This document shows, in pieces, positions 1 to 6,857 of a stretch of DNA of 8,456 nucleotides. This DNA comes from Mailhella sp. (GTDB taxonomy: Bacteria; Desulfobacterota; Desulfovibrionia; Desulfovibrionales; Desulfovibrionaceae), in the NCBI GenBank assembly GCA_017940105.1, contig JAGAZG010000202.1:1-8456 (forward strand), given 5' to 3'. A program made the position numbers and the translations under genes. Positions within the stretch are counted from its first letter, which is position 1; every line of letters begins with the position of its first letter. The notes beneath the pieces were generated by a model. It did no database searches, was not told the origin of the DNA, and saw only the letters and a program-made list of their open reading frames with translations.

Positions 1-1
1 C

Positions 2-130
2 CGAGGCGTTGCCACAAAATATCTGCAAAACTATCTTGGCTGGTTCAGGAGATTCAAACGAGAAAATCTTTCTATTCCTGACTTCGCTTGGATTCAATCC
101 TCTGTAACTTTTCAATGCAATTCTTTTTGA
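2..130 (+). pseudogene. 3' end of an IS1595-family (ISXO2-like) transposase, cut by the window edge
   Basis: Reading from base 2 gives 42 codons ending in TGA at 128-130, with no start because the gene enters from the left. The peptide begins RGVATKYLQNYLGWFRRF. This strongly resembles the C-terminal tail of DDE transposases of the IS1595 family (Pfam ISXO2-like), where a His/Arg-Gly-Val-xx-Lys-Tyr-Leu-Gln-Asn-Tyr-Leu-xx-Trp-Phe motif is common. Only this tail is visible, so it cannot be decided whether the element is intact and active or a remnant. I list it as pseudogene only because it is incomplete here. The catalytic DDN/E residues would lie outside the window. The family call rests on the motif alone. 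Confidence 0.72.
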
Positions 131-140
131 GACTAGAGCC
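128..140 (+). repeat. possible right-hand terminal inverted repeat of the insertion sequence
   Basis: Directly after the transposase stop codon the sequence reads GACTAGAGCC (131-140). On the opposite strand this is GGCTCTAGTC, which has the GG-start expected of an insertion-sequence tip. The base composition turns strongly AT-rich just after it. Transposase genes of this type usually end close to the element tip, so the element may end near base 140. The matching left end is outside the window, so the repeat cannot be confirmed here. Confidence 0.3.
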
Positions 141-434
141 GAAATTTTATTTCAATATAAGCATTTTGAATATTTTGAAAAAAATTAAAGAACTTTTTTT
201 CAAAATAACGATATGAATCTGATATTCACTGGGGCACAACGTATTACAGACTATTTTGTTTTTTTTGAAAAATTTATTGACTGGCCCATACGTCATCAAA
301 AAATAGCCTGCCGGCAATTCCGTGCAGCGCAAGTGCTAGCTGAAATCACAGACTCTTTTTTTGAACGTATGTTATAAACGGCGGCAACTCTCAAAATATA
401 TCAAAACAAATCACAGCATTACAAAGTTGCTTTT

Positions 435-440
435 TATAGT
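435..440 (+). promoter_or_regulatory. candidate -10 element (TATAGT)
   Basis: TATAGT differs from the sigma-70 consensus TATAAT at one base. It lies about 134 bases before the VWA start, inside the only long non-coding region ahead of the operon. No good -35 hexamer is found 16-18 bases upstream (the region reads TCACAGCA), so the call is weak. Confidence 0.2.
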
Positions 441-560
441 GTACTTTTCATTGCCAAAGGAGTATAAGGACAGAGAATGTAAAAATTCTGCCGGCTTGCC
501 TGAGCAGGCGACGGATTGAGCGTTCGTAAAGCCCATGATTTTCTGCATCAACAATGACCT

Positions 561-566
561 GAGGAG
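561..566 (+). promoter_or_regulatory. ribosome binding site fixing the VWA gene start
   Basis: GAGGAG lies seven bases before the ATG at 574. The in-frame ATG at 535 has no such site. This decides the start at 574, which also places the signal peptide at the very N-terminus. Confidence 0.8.
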
Positions 567-573
567 AAGCACC

Positions 574-2643
574 ATGCGCACAAAAATCTGGCTGAGCTGC
601 TTTTTAACCGCGGCCATTCTTCTGCCCGCTATTCCGCTTTATGCGGCAGAACGCCTGCCCGTGACCATAAGCGAAGATTCGGAACTGCCTCTGCGCGTAC
701 TCACGCGCCCTGCCGCCACGCTGTACCAGGACAAGGAAGGCCAAACCGTGCTGCAAAGCAACCTGCCCACGTTCCGTTCGTTCTTTGTGTACACCCGTCC
801 GCAGGGTGAAGAACTGGGCGCCGGCACAGGCTGGTACGAAGTTGGCACGGACGACAAGGGCAAGGTCGCCGGCTGGATAAAGGCCGAAGACCTGTTTGAA
901 TGGAAGCAGACCATGTGCCTTTCATACACCAACCCCGAAGGCCGTCATCCCGTGCTGATGTTTGACGACGACGAATACCTCAACACCCTTGCCGGCATGC
1001 CAGAAGACAAGCGGGCTGAAGCCGTAGCAGGCTACTACAAGGCCATTGACGAAGCCGCGGCCGACGGCAAGGCGCTGCCCACCGACTTTCCCATTGTGTC
1101 GATGGAGCCCAAAATGGCCGTTGACCAGCAGAACAACTTTACGCTGCTGCCCATACTTGATCACTCGTCCATCAATATTGATGAGCGCGAAGCTCGCCTT
1201 TTGAGCATTGCCGCCGTGAACAGCACGGCTAAAGACAGGGTAAAGAGCGACATACGCAAAAACACCGAAGTACTGCAAAAGATCACTACCACGAGCGAGA
1301 GCAAGGCCAAATCGCTTGAAGACATGAAGTTTGACGTGGTGTGGGTCATCGATACCACCAGCAGCATGCGCCCCTACATTGACAAGGCGCGCGAGGTGAT
1401 GAAGGGCGTGTCTGAAACCGTGGCCGCCAATCCGGTGATGAACGGAAAGATAGCCTTTGGCGCCTGGGCCTACCGCGATTCCGCCGAAATTGAAGGCCTT
1501 GAATACGTCACAAAGAACTTCACGCCCGAGCTGCTGCCCATAGACCAGTTCATGCCCGTGATGGAGCAGATACAAGAAACGAAGGTCGACAGCCAGACCT
1601 TTGACGAAGACGTCTTCTCAGGCGTTAATGATGCCATCAACAATACCGCATGGCGGCCCGACGCCCTGCGCATCATCATCCTTGTGGGCGACGCCCCAGG
1701 GCACGAAGCCGGTCATAAATGGAACGCTTCCGGCATGGATCCTCAGACGCTGCACGACCTTGCGCGCGAACGCAACGTCATGTTCTTTGCCCTGCACCTC
1801 AATCCGCCGAACGCCAAAAAATACAACCGCGTGGCCGCACGCCAGTTTAAGACGCTGTCTGTCAACGAAGGCAGCGACAAGCCCGCATACTGGGGCATAT
1901 CTTCAAAAGACGTGCCGGCTTTCGGCCTTGCATCACAGGAAATTGCCGAACGCGTGACCGCCTTTGCTGAAAACGCCGAAAAGTTCTTTAAAGAAGCGCG
2001 GAGCAAAGAAGAAACTACCGAGCAGCCTGTTGCCCAGGCCGAGCCGCAGCCGGCCGCTCAGCCCGCCCTTGCCAACGCCCCCACCAAAGAAGACATAGAC
2101 AAGACCCTGCGCGCTGCCGCCGTTAAGTGGCTTGGCGCGAGAGAAGGCGTTGAAGCCCCGCGCGACATCGAGGCATGGGTGGTCGATAAGGACCTGCAGG
2201 ATTCTGCCCGCCAGTCGCTTGAAGTACGTCTGCTTCTTTCTAAGGCGCAGCTTGATGCTCTCTCTACCCTGCTCAAAGACGTTTTGCTTGCTGGCGCGCA
2301 GAACCAGGTGAGCGGCGAAGACTTCTTCTCATTTCTACAGGCAGCGTCCGCCGTAGCGGCCCGCGATCCAGACATGCTGGCAGAGGCAGAGAACCTCGGC
2401 AAATCCGGTCTCGCCCCGAGCTTTCTTGAAGGGCTGCCCTACAAGAGTCAGCTGATGTCCATGAACAACGAACTGTGGGCAAGCTGGGGACCTGACGAAC
2501 AGGATGCCTTCTTGAACAACCTCGAAGCAAAGATCAAGGCCTACCAGGCCATCCACGACGACACGTCCATGTGGATAGCACTGAATGAAGGCGATGACCC
2601 GGCTGATCATGTGGCGCCGGTGCTGCTGGAGCTCATGCCGTGA
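574..2643 (+). CDS. secreted VWA-domain protein resembling the periplasmic part of kinase PpkA
   Basis: A 689-residue protein, probably periplasmic. Residues 1-25 form a signal peptide (MRTK, hydrophobic core, cleavage near LYA-A-E). Residues about 39-125 look like an SH3-like region, with VLTRP at 42-46 and GWIKAEDL from 100. A VWA domain starts near residue 255: its metal-site motif is D260-T-T-S-S264 (DxTxS instead of DxSxS), and a further acidic site is VGD373AP. A Pro/Ala/Gln-rich linker follows at about 476-506. The rest is a helical C-terminal region ending ADHVAPVLLELMP. In P. aeruginosa PpkA an N-terminal Ser/Thr kinase is joined across the membrane to a periplasmic VWA part. Here I see no kinase motifs, and the signal peptide stands where the membrane segment would be. 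The four genes that follow match tagT, tagS, tagR and tagQ, which supports the link. A general VWA adhesion or scaffold protein is the alternative. Confidence 0.85.
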   Translation: MRTKIWLSCFLTAAILLPAIPLYAAERLPVTISEDSELPLRVLTRPAATLYQDKEGQTVLQSNLPTFRSFFVYTRPQGEELGAGTGWYEVGTDDKGKVAGWIKAEDLFEWKQTMCLSYTNPEGRHPVLMFDDDEYLNTLAGMPEDKRAEAVAGYYKAIDEAAADGKALPTDFPIVSMEPKMAVDQQNNFTLLPILDHSSINIDEREARLLSIAAVNSTAKDRVKSDIRKNTEVLQKITTTSESKAKSLEDMKFDVVWVIDTTSSMRPYIDKAREVMKGVSETVAANPVMNGKIAFGAWAYRDSAEIEGLEYVTKNFTPELLPIDQFMPVMEQIQETKVDSQTFDEDVFSGVNDAINNTAWRPDALRIIILVGDAPGHEAGHKWNASGMDPQTLHDLARERNVMFFALHLNPPNAKKYNRVAARQFKTLSVNEGSDKPAYWGISSKDVPAFGLASQEIAERVTAFAENAEKFFKEARSKEETTEQPVAQAEPQPAAQPALANAPTKEDIDKTLRAAAVKWLGAREGVEAPRDIEAWVVDKDLQDSARQSLEVRLLLSKAQLDALSTLLKDVLLAGAQNQVSGEDFFSFLQAASAVAARDPDMLAEAENLGKSGLAPSFLEGLPYKSQLMSMNNELWASWGPDEQDAFLNNLEAKIKAYQAIHDDTSMWIALNEGDDPADHVAPVLLELMP
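2628..2631 (+). promoter_or_regulatory. ribosome binding site for a GTG start inside the VWA gene
   Basis: GGAG within the last codons of the VWA gene lies eight bases before GTG at 2640. That GTG overlaps the VWA stop codon (GTGA). The site and overlap favour GTG 2640 over the in-frame ATG at 2652 and suggest translational coupling. Confidence 0.6.
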
Positions 2644-3371
2644 CGCGATGCATGCTTGCAGAAGGACTGAGCCTGCGGCGCGAAAAAAACGGGTCCAGTT
2701 TCACCCTTACCGTACCCAGGCTCGAAGTCAGCTGCGGCCAGACACTTGCCGTGGTCGGCACAAGCGGCTGCGGCAAGTCCACCCTGCTCGACATGCTGGC
2801 GCTCATTCTGCGCCCTGGCAGCGCAGAGCGCTTTACGCTTGAACTGCAGGGCAAAAGCGAAGACTTATTTGCCGCAGGGCCTTCACGTCTTGCGCAGATC
2901 AGAGGATCGCATATCGGCTATGTGCTGCAGTCCGGCGGTCTGCTGTCGTTTCTTTCTGTCCGCGACAACATCCTTTTGCCAGGGCGGTTGCTGGGCCTGC
3001 CCCCGGCCTCCCTGGTAAAACGGGCGGATGAGCTTGGCGAAAGGCTGGGCATATCCGGGCAGATGCAAAAAAAGCCGCAGCATCTATCGGGCGGGCAGCG
3101 TCAGCGCGTGGCCATAGCCCGCGCACTCATACACAATCCTGCTTTGGTGCTGGCTGACGAACCGACGGCCGCGGTGGATCAGGCATCGGCCGAAGACATA
3201 TGCGCCGTTTTTAAAAGCGTGGTGCGCGAATCCGGGGCAGCCCTTGTCATAGTCAGCCATGACAGGCCGCTTATGGAGCGCATGGCTGATACTATGGTGA
3301 CATTCCGCGTGGAAAAGCCCACGCCCGTGGATGCCTGCTCCACCCTTGTGCCTCAGGAGAAAGCCCTATGA
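2640..3371 (+). CDS. tagT: ABC transporter ATP-binding protein, TagT-like (LolD/MacB type)
   Basis: A 243-residue nucleotide-binding subunit with every expected motif: Walker A GTSGCGKST at 40-48, Q-loop glutamine at 97 (GYVLQSGG), signature LSGGQRQR at 149-156, Walker B LVLADE at 169-174, D-loop around D180 (TAAVD rather than the usual TGNLD of LolD/MacB), and H-loop histidine 207 (VSHD). It should hydrolyse ATP on the cytoplasmic face of the FtsX-type permease encoded next. Such ATPases usually drive mechanical work in the envelope rather than solute import. It starts with GTG overlapping the previous stop by 4 bp and ends with a 4-bp ATGA overlap with the permease, so the three genes are probably translationally coupled. 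The family is certain. The TagT assignment depends on the neighbours. Confidence 0.93.
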   Translation: MTRCMLAEGLSLRREKNGSSFTLTVPRLEVSCGQTLAVVGTSGCGKSTLLDMLALILRPGSAERFTLELQGKSEDLFAAGPSRLAQIRGSHIGYVLQSGGLLSFLSVRDNILLPGRLLGLPPASLVKRADELGERLGISGQMQKKPQHLSGGQRQRVAIARALIHNPALVLADEPTAAVDQASAEDICAVFKSVVRESGAALVIVSHDRPLMERMADTMVTFRVEKPTPVDACSTLVPQEKAL

Positions 3372-5233
3372 GCCGCAGCATGCAGATAATACGCCTTGCC
3401 GCAGCGGACGTGCGCCACGAATGGCGCATGAGCCTTTGCATGATGCTTGCTGCCGCCGCCATAGCCACGCCGCTGCTGCTGTTTTTCGGCCTGAAATACG
3501 GGGTTATCGAAACCTTGCGCCAGCGCCTGCTGGACGACCCCGCAAGCATGGAGATTCTGCCTCTTACAGACAAGCGGCTTGACGAGGCATGGTTTGAACA
3601 AAAGAGGCAGGATTCGCGCGTGGCATTTGTAGTGCCGCACACACGCCGTCTTTCTGCCCAGGCGGAATTTTTTGTGCAGGGGGAGAAAAGCAAGGTTATG
3701 CTAGACATTGCCCCTACGCTCGAAAATGACACGCTGCTGCAGCGTTACGGTGCGCCCGTGCCAAAGCCAGGAGAATGCGTACTCACATCCCCTGCCGCGG
3801 CAAAGCTTAGAACACAGCAGGGAGGCACGCTTGTCTGCCAGGTTTCGCGCGACAGGGGCAAGATACGGGCCTCGCGCAATTTAACCGTGGCCGCCGTCCT
3901 GCCCGGCAGGGCAGCCACTCTGCCTGCCGCGTACCTGCGACTGGAAGAGCTGGAGCAGATCGAACAGTTTAAAGACGGCCGTGCCGTGCCCGAACTTGGC
4001 TGGCCTGGCAGTGATCCGCTGGCTTACCCAGCGGTCCCCAAGACACTTGTGGCACTCTCCTCGCCGCTGGATGCCGTGCGCGAGGCCATGCTGACGCAGA
4101 ACACCGGCTTTGCTTCCATGAAAAAAATCAGCCTGCAGGACGAACCCCTGCCCCCAGGCCTGGATAACGAGCGCACGCTGTACCTGCTTTCGGCGGTGGG
4201 CAGCCAGGCTGACGCAAGAGATTTGGCCGCGGTGGCAGACCGCGTACGCGGCAAAGACGCCTATGTGCTGCCGCTCAACGGCAACCTAAGCATTGCCCTT
4301 CCTGCCGGGGTTCCGCAGCGTCTTGCGCTGCTGCCTGCCGCTGCCGTTGGCAGGATGTTGCCGGGACTGATACCTCCTGGCGAAGAACGGAACTGGACAG
4401 ATTTTTCATCAAAACCTGCCTTGCGCACCGTTTTGGCTCATCCTTCTGTTGCAAGTCAATTTGATGACGCCCCCGTGGATGCTGAAGCATTTTTTGCTGC
4501 TTCCTCCCCAAGCGGCCAAGTGATTGAGCGCTCTGTAAAGCTCAGGCTGCGCATTGCCGCCGGCAGCAACGTGCCTGAAGGAACCATTCTTGCCGCGCCT
4601 TCGCTGATCGGGCAGCTCGGCCTGCTGGCCGAACGCCCCCTGCTGGACGGTACTACGACTGAGGGTGTCCCTGCCCTTTTGCTTGGCAGACGCGGCTATT
4701 CAGGTTTTCGCATGTATGCCGCCGGGCTTGAACAGGTTGCCCCCATGAAAGCTGCGCTCGAAGAAGAGGGCATCACGGTAAGTACGCGGGCCGACCGCAT
4801 AGAAGAAGTGCTTGCGCTCAATAAATATCTTAACATTCTTTTCTGGATCATCGCAGCCGCTTCCCTTGCAGGGGGCATGGGCTGTCTTGTTTCAAACGTA
4901 TACGCCAATGTGGAGCGCAAGCGCCGAGAACTTGCCGTGCTGCGACTGCTCGGCGTGCATGGAGCGGCTTTGACCCTGTTTCCGCTCACGTCGGCGGTGA
5001 TACTCACGCTTGGCGGCATTGCCGGCAGCCTGGCGCTGTTCCATGCGCTTGCAGCGACCATCAACAGCGTTTTCAGCCAGCACCTTGCCGATGGCGAGGT
5101 CTTTTGCCGGCTTACCCTTGCCCATCAATCAGCGGCGCTGGGCATTGCCCTTGCGCTGGCCGTGCTTACCGGCCTTGCAGCCTCGCGCAGAATGATGCGC
5201 ATACAACCCGCAGAATCCCTGCGCGATGAATAA
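3368..5233 (+). CDS. tagS: FtsX-family permease, TagS-like
   Basis: A 621-residue inner-membrane protein with the MacB/LolE layout. One membrane helix lies at about 22-42, followed by a large periplasmic domain (about 43-488) and three C-terminal helices (about 489-511, 534-558 and 589-605). Between helices 2 and 3 is the typical cytoplasmic coupling segment ERKRRELAVLRLLG (516-529). The C-terminus IQPAESLRDE is also typical of the family. The partner ATPase gene overlaps its start by 4 bp, and AGGAG at 3355-3359 is its ribosome site. In P. aeruginosa TagS joins TagT as an inner-membrane complex that acts upstream of PpkA. The periplasmic domain here could contact the VWA or FGE-like protein, which is an inference. 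A LolCE- or MacB-like transporter is less likely, because no LolC/E pair or MacA-type partner is present. Confidence 0.9.
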   Translation: MSRSMQIIRLAAADVRHEWRMSLCMMLAAAAIATPLLLFFGLKYGVIETLRQRLLDDPASMEILPLTDKRLDEAWFEQKRQDSRVAFVVPHTRRLSAQAEFFVQGEKSKVMLDIAPTLENDTLLQRYGAPVPKPGECVLTSPAAAKLRTQQGGTLVCQVSRDRGKIRASRNLTVAAVLPGRAATLPAAYLRLEELEQIEQFKDGRAVPELGWPGSDPLAYPAVPKTLVALSSPLDAVREAMLTQNTGFASMKKISLQDEPLPPGLDNERTLYLLSAVGSQADARDLAAVADRVRGKDAYVLPLNGNLSIALPAGVPQRLALLPAAAVGRMLPGLIPPGEERNWTDFSSKPALRTVLAHPSVASQFDDAPVDAEAFFAASSPSGQVIERSVKLRLRIAAGSNVPEGTILAAPSLIGQLGLLAERPLLDGTTTEGVPALLLGRRGYSGFRMYAAGLEQVAPMKAALEEEGITVSTRADRIEEVLALNKYLNILFWIIAAASLAGGMGCLVSNVYANVERKRRELAVLRLLGVHGAALTLFPLTSAVILTLGGIAGSLALFHALAATINSVFSQHLADGEVFCRLTLAHQSAALGIALALAVLTGLAASRRMMRIQPAESLRDE

Positions 5234-5244
5234 AGGAGGCGATC

Positions 5245-6837
5245 ATGCGTCTGCAGTCATTGTTCGGCCAAATAGCGCTGGCGCTGGCTTTAGCGTCCGC
5301 CGCTCCCTGCACTGCGGCGTTCGGCAGTGATCTTGTGCTGCCGGGACCGGATGGCACGTCGTTTGCCTTTTGCCCAGTTAAAGTCAAGGGTGGAACCAGC
5401 CCGCTTGCCGGCCATCCTTTCATCATGGGCGACCCTTCGGGCGATTTTCGGACGCCGCCCACATCTGTCGTGCTTGGCGGAGGATTCACCGAAGGACAGG
5501 ACAGGCTGTATTACATGGGCAAATTCGAAGTGACGGAGTCCCAGTACCATGCAGTAATGGGAGATAGCAAAATTGCGCCTGACAAGGCCGACTATCCTGT
5601 CACCAACGTCACCTACTTCGATGCCATGCGCTTTATTGATGCGCTCAACCGCTGGCTCTACGCCAACGCCATGAAGCAGCTGCCCAGGGCCGGGGCTTTT
5701 CCCGCGTTTGTTCGGCTGCCCAGCGAAGAAGAATGGGAATTTGCCGCACGCGGCGGAACTCTTGTGGAACCGACGTTGTTCGATTCAGAAACGCCATACG
5801 GTGAAGATGAAGAACTGGCCGCTTTTGAATGGTTTTCCGGTCCGGATTCTTCCCACAACAAGCTGCAAAAGACAGGAAAGCTCAAGCCCAACCCCCTGGG
5901 CCTTCACGACATGCTTGGCAACGTGCAGGAAATGACGCTAGCCCTTTACCGAGTTGAATACTACCAGGGCAGGAGCGGCGGCTTTGCCGCCCGCGGCGGC
6001 CACTATCTTACCGCCGAAGACGACATGACGTCTGCCAAGCGCTCTGAAGAACCCTTTTATCTTGGTTCTGCAGAAAAGGGCATGAAGCCAAATGCAAAGC
6101 CAACCATGGGATTTCGCCTTGTGCTTGCCGCCCCCATACTGACGGATCGCGAAGCCATAGCGGCTATGGATAAGGCTTGGAAAAGCCACCGTAGCGGAGC
6201 CGGCGCATCCATGCCGGCGGCACTTTCTGTTTCAAGCGTAGACAAGCAGGAAGAAGTACCCGCCATGGAAGCGCTCAAGCGCCTGCAGCGCATACGCGAA
6301 GCTCTTGACAAGGCCGGTCTTTCTTCTGCCCTGAAAAAAGAAATCAGCGGTACGGAATCCGCCCTGCGCGACATGGCCAAGGTGCGACGCCAGGCCGATG
6401 AAGACACTGCACGCGTTCTTGCAAAGATTGCGGGCGAAAGAGGCATGTATCTTGCCGCCAACCTGCGCGGCTACGAGGTCACCAAAGACGCCCCAACAGA
6501 AAACCTTCGCCGCCGCAGCGAGCAGTTTGCCTACAACGTCCGAGCCGGGCTTGAAAACTACGGCGAAATCATGGTCGAGCTGGGCAAGTTGCCTAAGGAT
6601 GCCGTGCTGGCCGGATTTGACGACCAGACAAAAAGCCTCAGGGCAAAGATCAGCAAAGAAAGCGGCAGTGAAAGCGAAGATACTGACGCAAGAGTCAAGG
6701 ATCTGACGGCGCAGGTTGAAAAGCTTGCCGTCACCAAGGCTCATTATGAACGCTACGAAAAAGAAAAGCGCTTTGACGCCGTCGGCTGGAGCAAGGATTA
6801 CGCCCCGGCGCGCGAAGCCGATGCCCCCGAAAATTAA
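5245..6837 (+). CDS. tagR: secreted FGE-sulfatase-fold protein with coiled-coil tail, TagR-like; cysteines absent
   Basis: A 530-residue exported protein with a signal peptide at residues 1 to about 25. An FGE-sulfatase (SUMF1) domain spans about 50-295, with KFEVTESQY (93-101), RLPSEEEWEFAARGG (157-171), GLHDMLGNVQEM (219-230), RGGHYL (250-255) and MGFRL (288-292). Formylglycine-generating enzymes need two active-site cysteines shortly after the RGG motif. Here those places carry T256 and M261, and the whole protein has only C22 (signal peptide) and C43, so it should not oxidise sulfatases. The rest (about 310-520) is charged and helical, likely coiled coil. GGAGG at 5235-5239 gives a strong ribosome site overlapping the permease stop region. 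P. aeruginosa TagR is likewise a periplasmic FGE-fold protein of the TagQRST pathway. A ligand-binding or scaffold role is inferred. Confidence 0.88.
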   Translation: MRLQSLFGQIALALALASAAPCTAAFGSDLVLPGPDGTSFAFCPVKVKGGTSPLAGHPFIMGDPSGDFRTPPTSVVLGGGFTEGQDRLYYMGKFEVTESQYHAVMGDSKIAPDKADYPVTNVTYFDAMRFIDALNRWLYANAMKQLPRAGAFPAFVRLPSEEEWEFAARGGTLVEPTLFDSETPYGEDEELAAFEWFSGPDSSHNKLQKTGKLKPNPLGLHDMLGNVQEMTLALYRVEYYQGRSGGFAARGGHYLTAEDDMTSAKRSEEPFYLGSAEKGMKPNAKPTMGFRLVLAAPILTDREAIAAMDKAWKSHRSGAGASMPAALSVSSVDKQEEVPAMEALKRLQRIREALDKAGLSSALKKEISGTESALRDMAKVRRQADEDTARVLAKIAGERGMYLAANLRGYEVTKDAPTENLRRRSEQFAYNVRAGLENYGEIMVELGKLPKDAVLAGFDDQTKSLRAKISKESGSESEDTDARVKDLTAQVEKLAVTKAHYERYEKEKRFDAVGWSKDYAPAREADAPEN

Positions 6838-6845
6838 TGTCTGAC

Positions 6846-6851
6846 AAGGAG
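6846..6851 (+). promoter_or_regulatory. ribosome binding site deciding the glycine-zipper lipoprotein start
   Basis: AAGGAG lies six bases before ATG 6858. The in-frame ATG at 6837, which overlaps the previous stop codon (TAATG), has no ribosome site and would put seven charged or polar residues ahead of the lipoprotein signal. The start at 6858 is therefore preferred. Confidence 0.8.
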
Positions 6852-6857
6852 AACATA

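Larger units (their letters stand above)
141..573. other. AT-rich intergenic region upstream of the operon
   Basis: This 433-base stretch separates the transposase tail from the VWA gene and is far richer in A/T runs than the genes to its right. I see no credible protein gene: the open frames on the minus strand are short, low in complexity and lack ribosome sites. It should hold the operon promoter. A TATAGT at 435-440 and a TATAAA at 373-378 are -10-like, and TTGACT at 277-282 is -35-like, but none forms a convincing pair at 16-18 bp spacing. No sigma-54 GG/GC pair was found. A short inverted repeat GCCTG-AG-CAGGC lies at 498-509 in the probable leader, and TGCCGGCA at 309-316 is a perfect palindrome. 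Confidence 0.6.

Noticed and set aside
277..305. TTGACT as a -35 element of an operon promoter
   Set aside because: The hexamer 17 bases downstream (AAAATA) is a poor -10 match, so no promoter is called there.
147..332. Minus-strand open frame of 61 codons in the AT-rich region
   Set aside because: Its Lys/Phe/Ile-rich sequence follows from A/T runs, it has no recognisable domain and no convincing ribosome site.
498..509. GCCTG-AG-CAGGC inverted repeat as a terminator
   Set aside because: The stem is only five pairs with a two-base loop and no T run follows, so it is not a credible intrinsic terminator.
535..573. Upstream in-frame ATG as the start of the VWA gene
   Set aside because: No ribosome site precedes it, and it would place 13 extra residues (MIFCINNDLRRST) before a well-formed signal peptide. 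GAGGAG lies correctly before ATG 574.
922..1575. Minus-strand open frame of 217 codons opposite the VWA gene
   Set aside because: It is a shadow of a clear plus-strand coding region with signal peptide and domains, as expected in GC-rich DNA. Its product is rich in Gly/Val/His with no recognisable fold.
5296..5319. Lipobox in the FGE-fold protein signal peptide (cysteine 22)
   Set aside because: The residue before the cysteine is proline (SAAPC), which does not fit the lipobox. Cleavage by the ordinary signal peptidase after TAA fits better.
6837..6857. ATG overlapping the FGE-fold gene stop (TAATG) as the lipoprotein start
   Set aside because: It has no ribosome site and displaces the lipoprotein signal from the N-terminus. 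AAGGAG sits six bases before ATG 6858.
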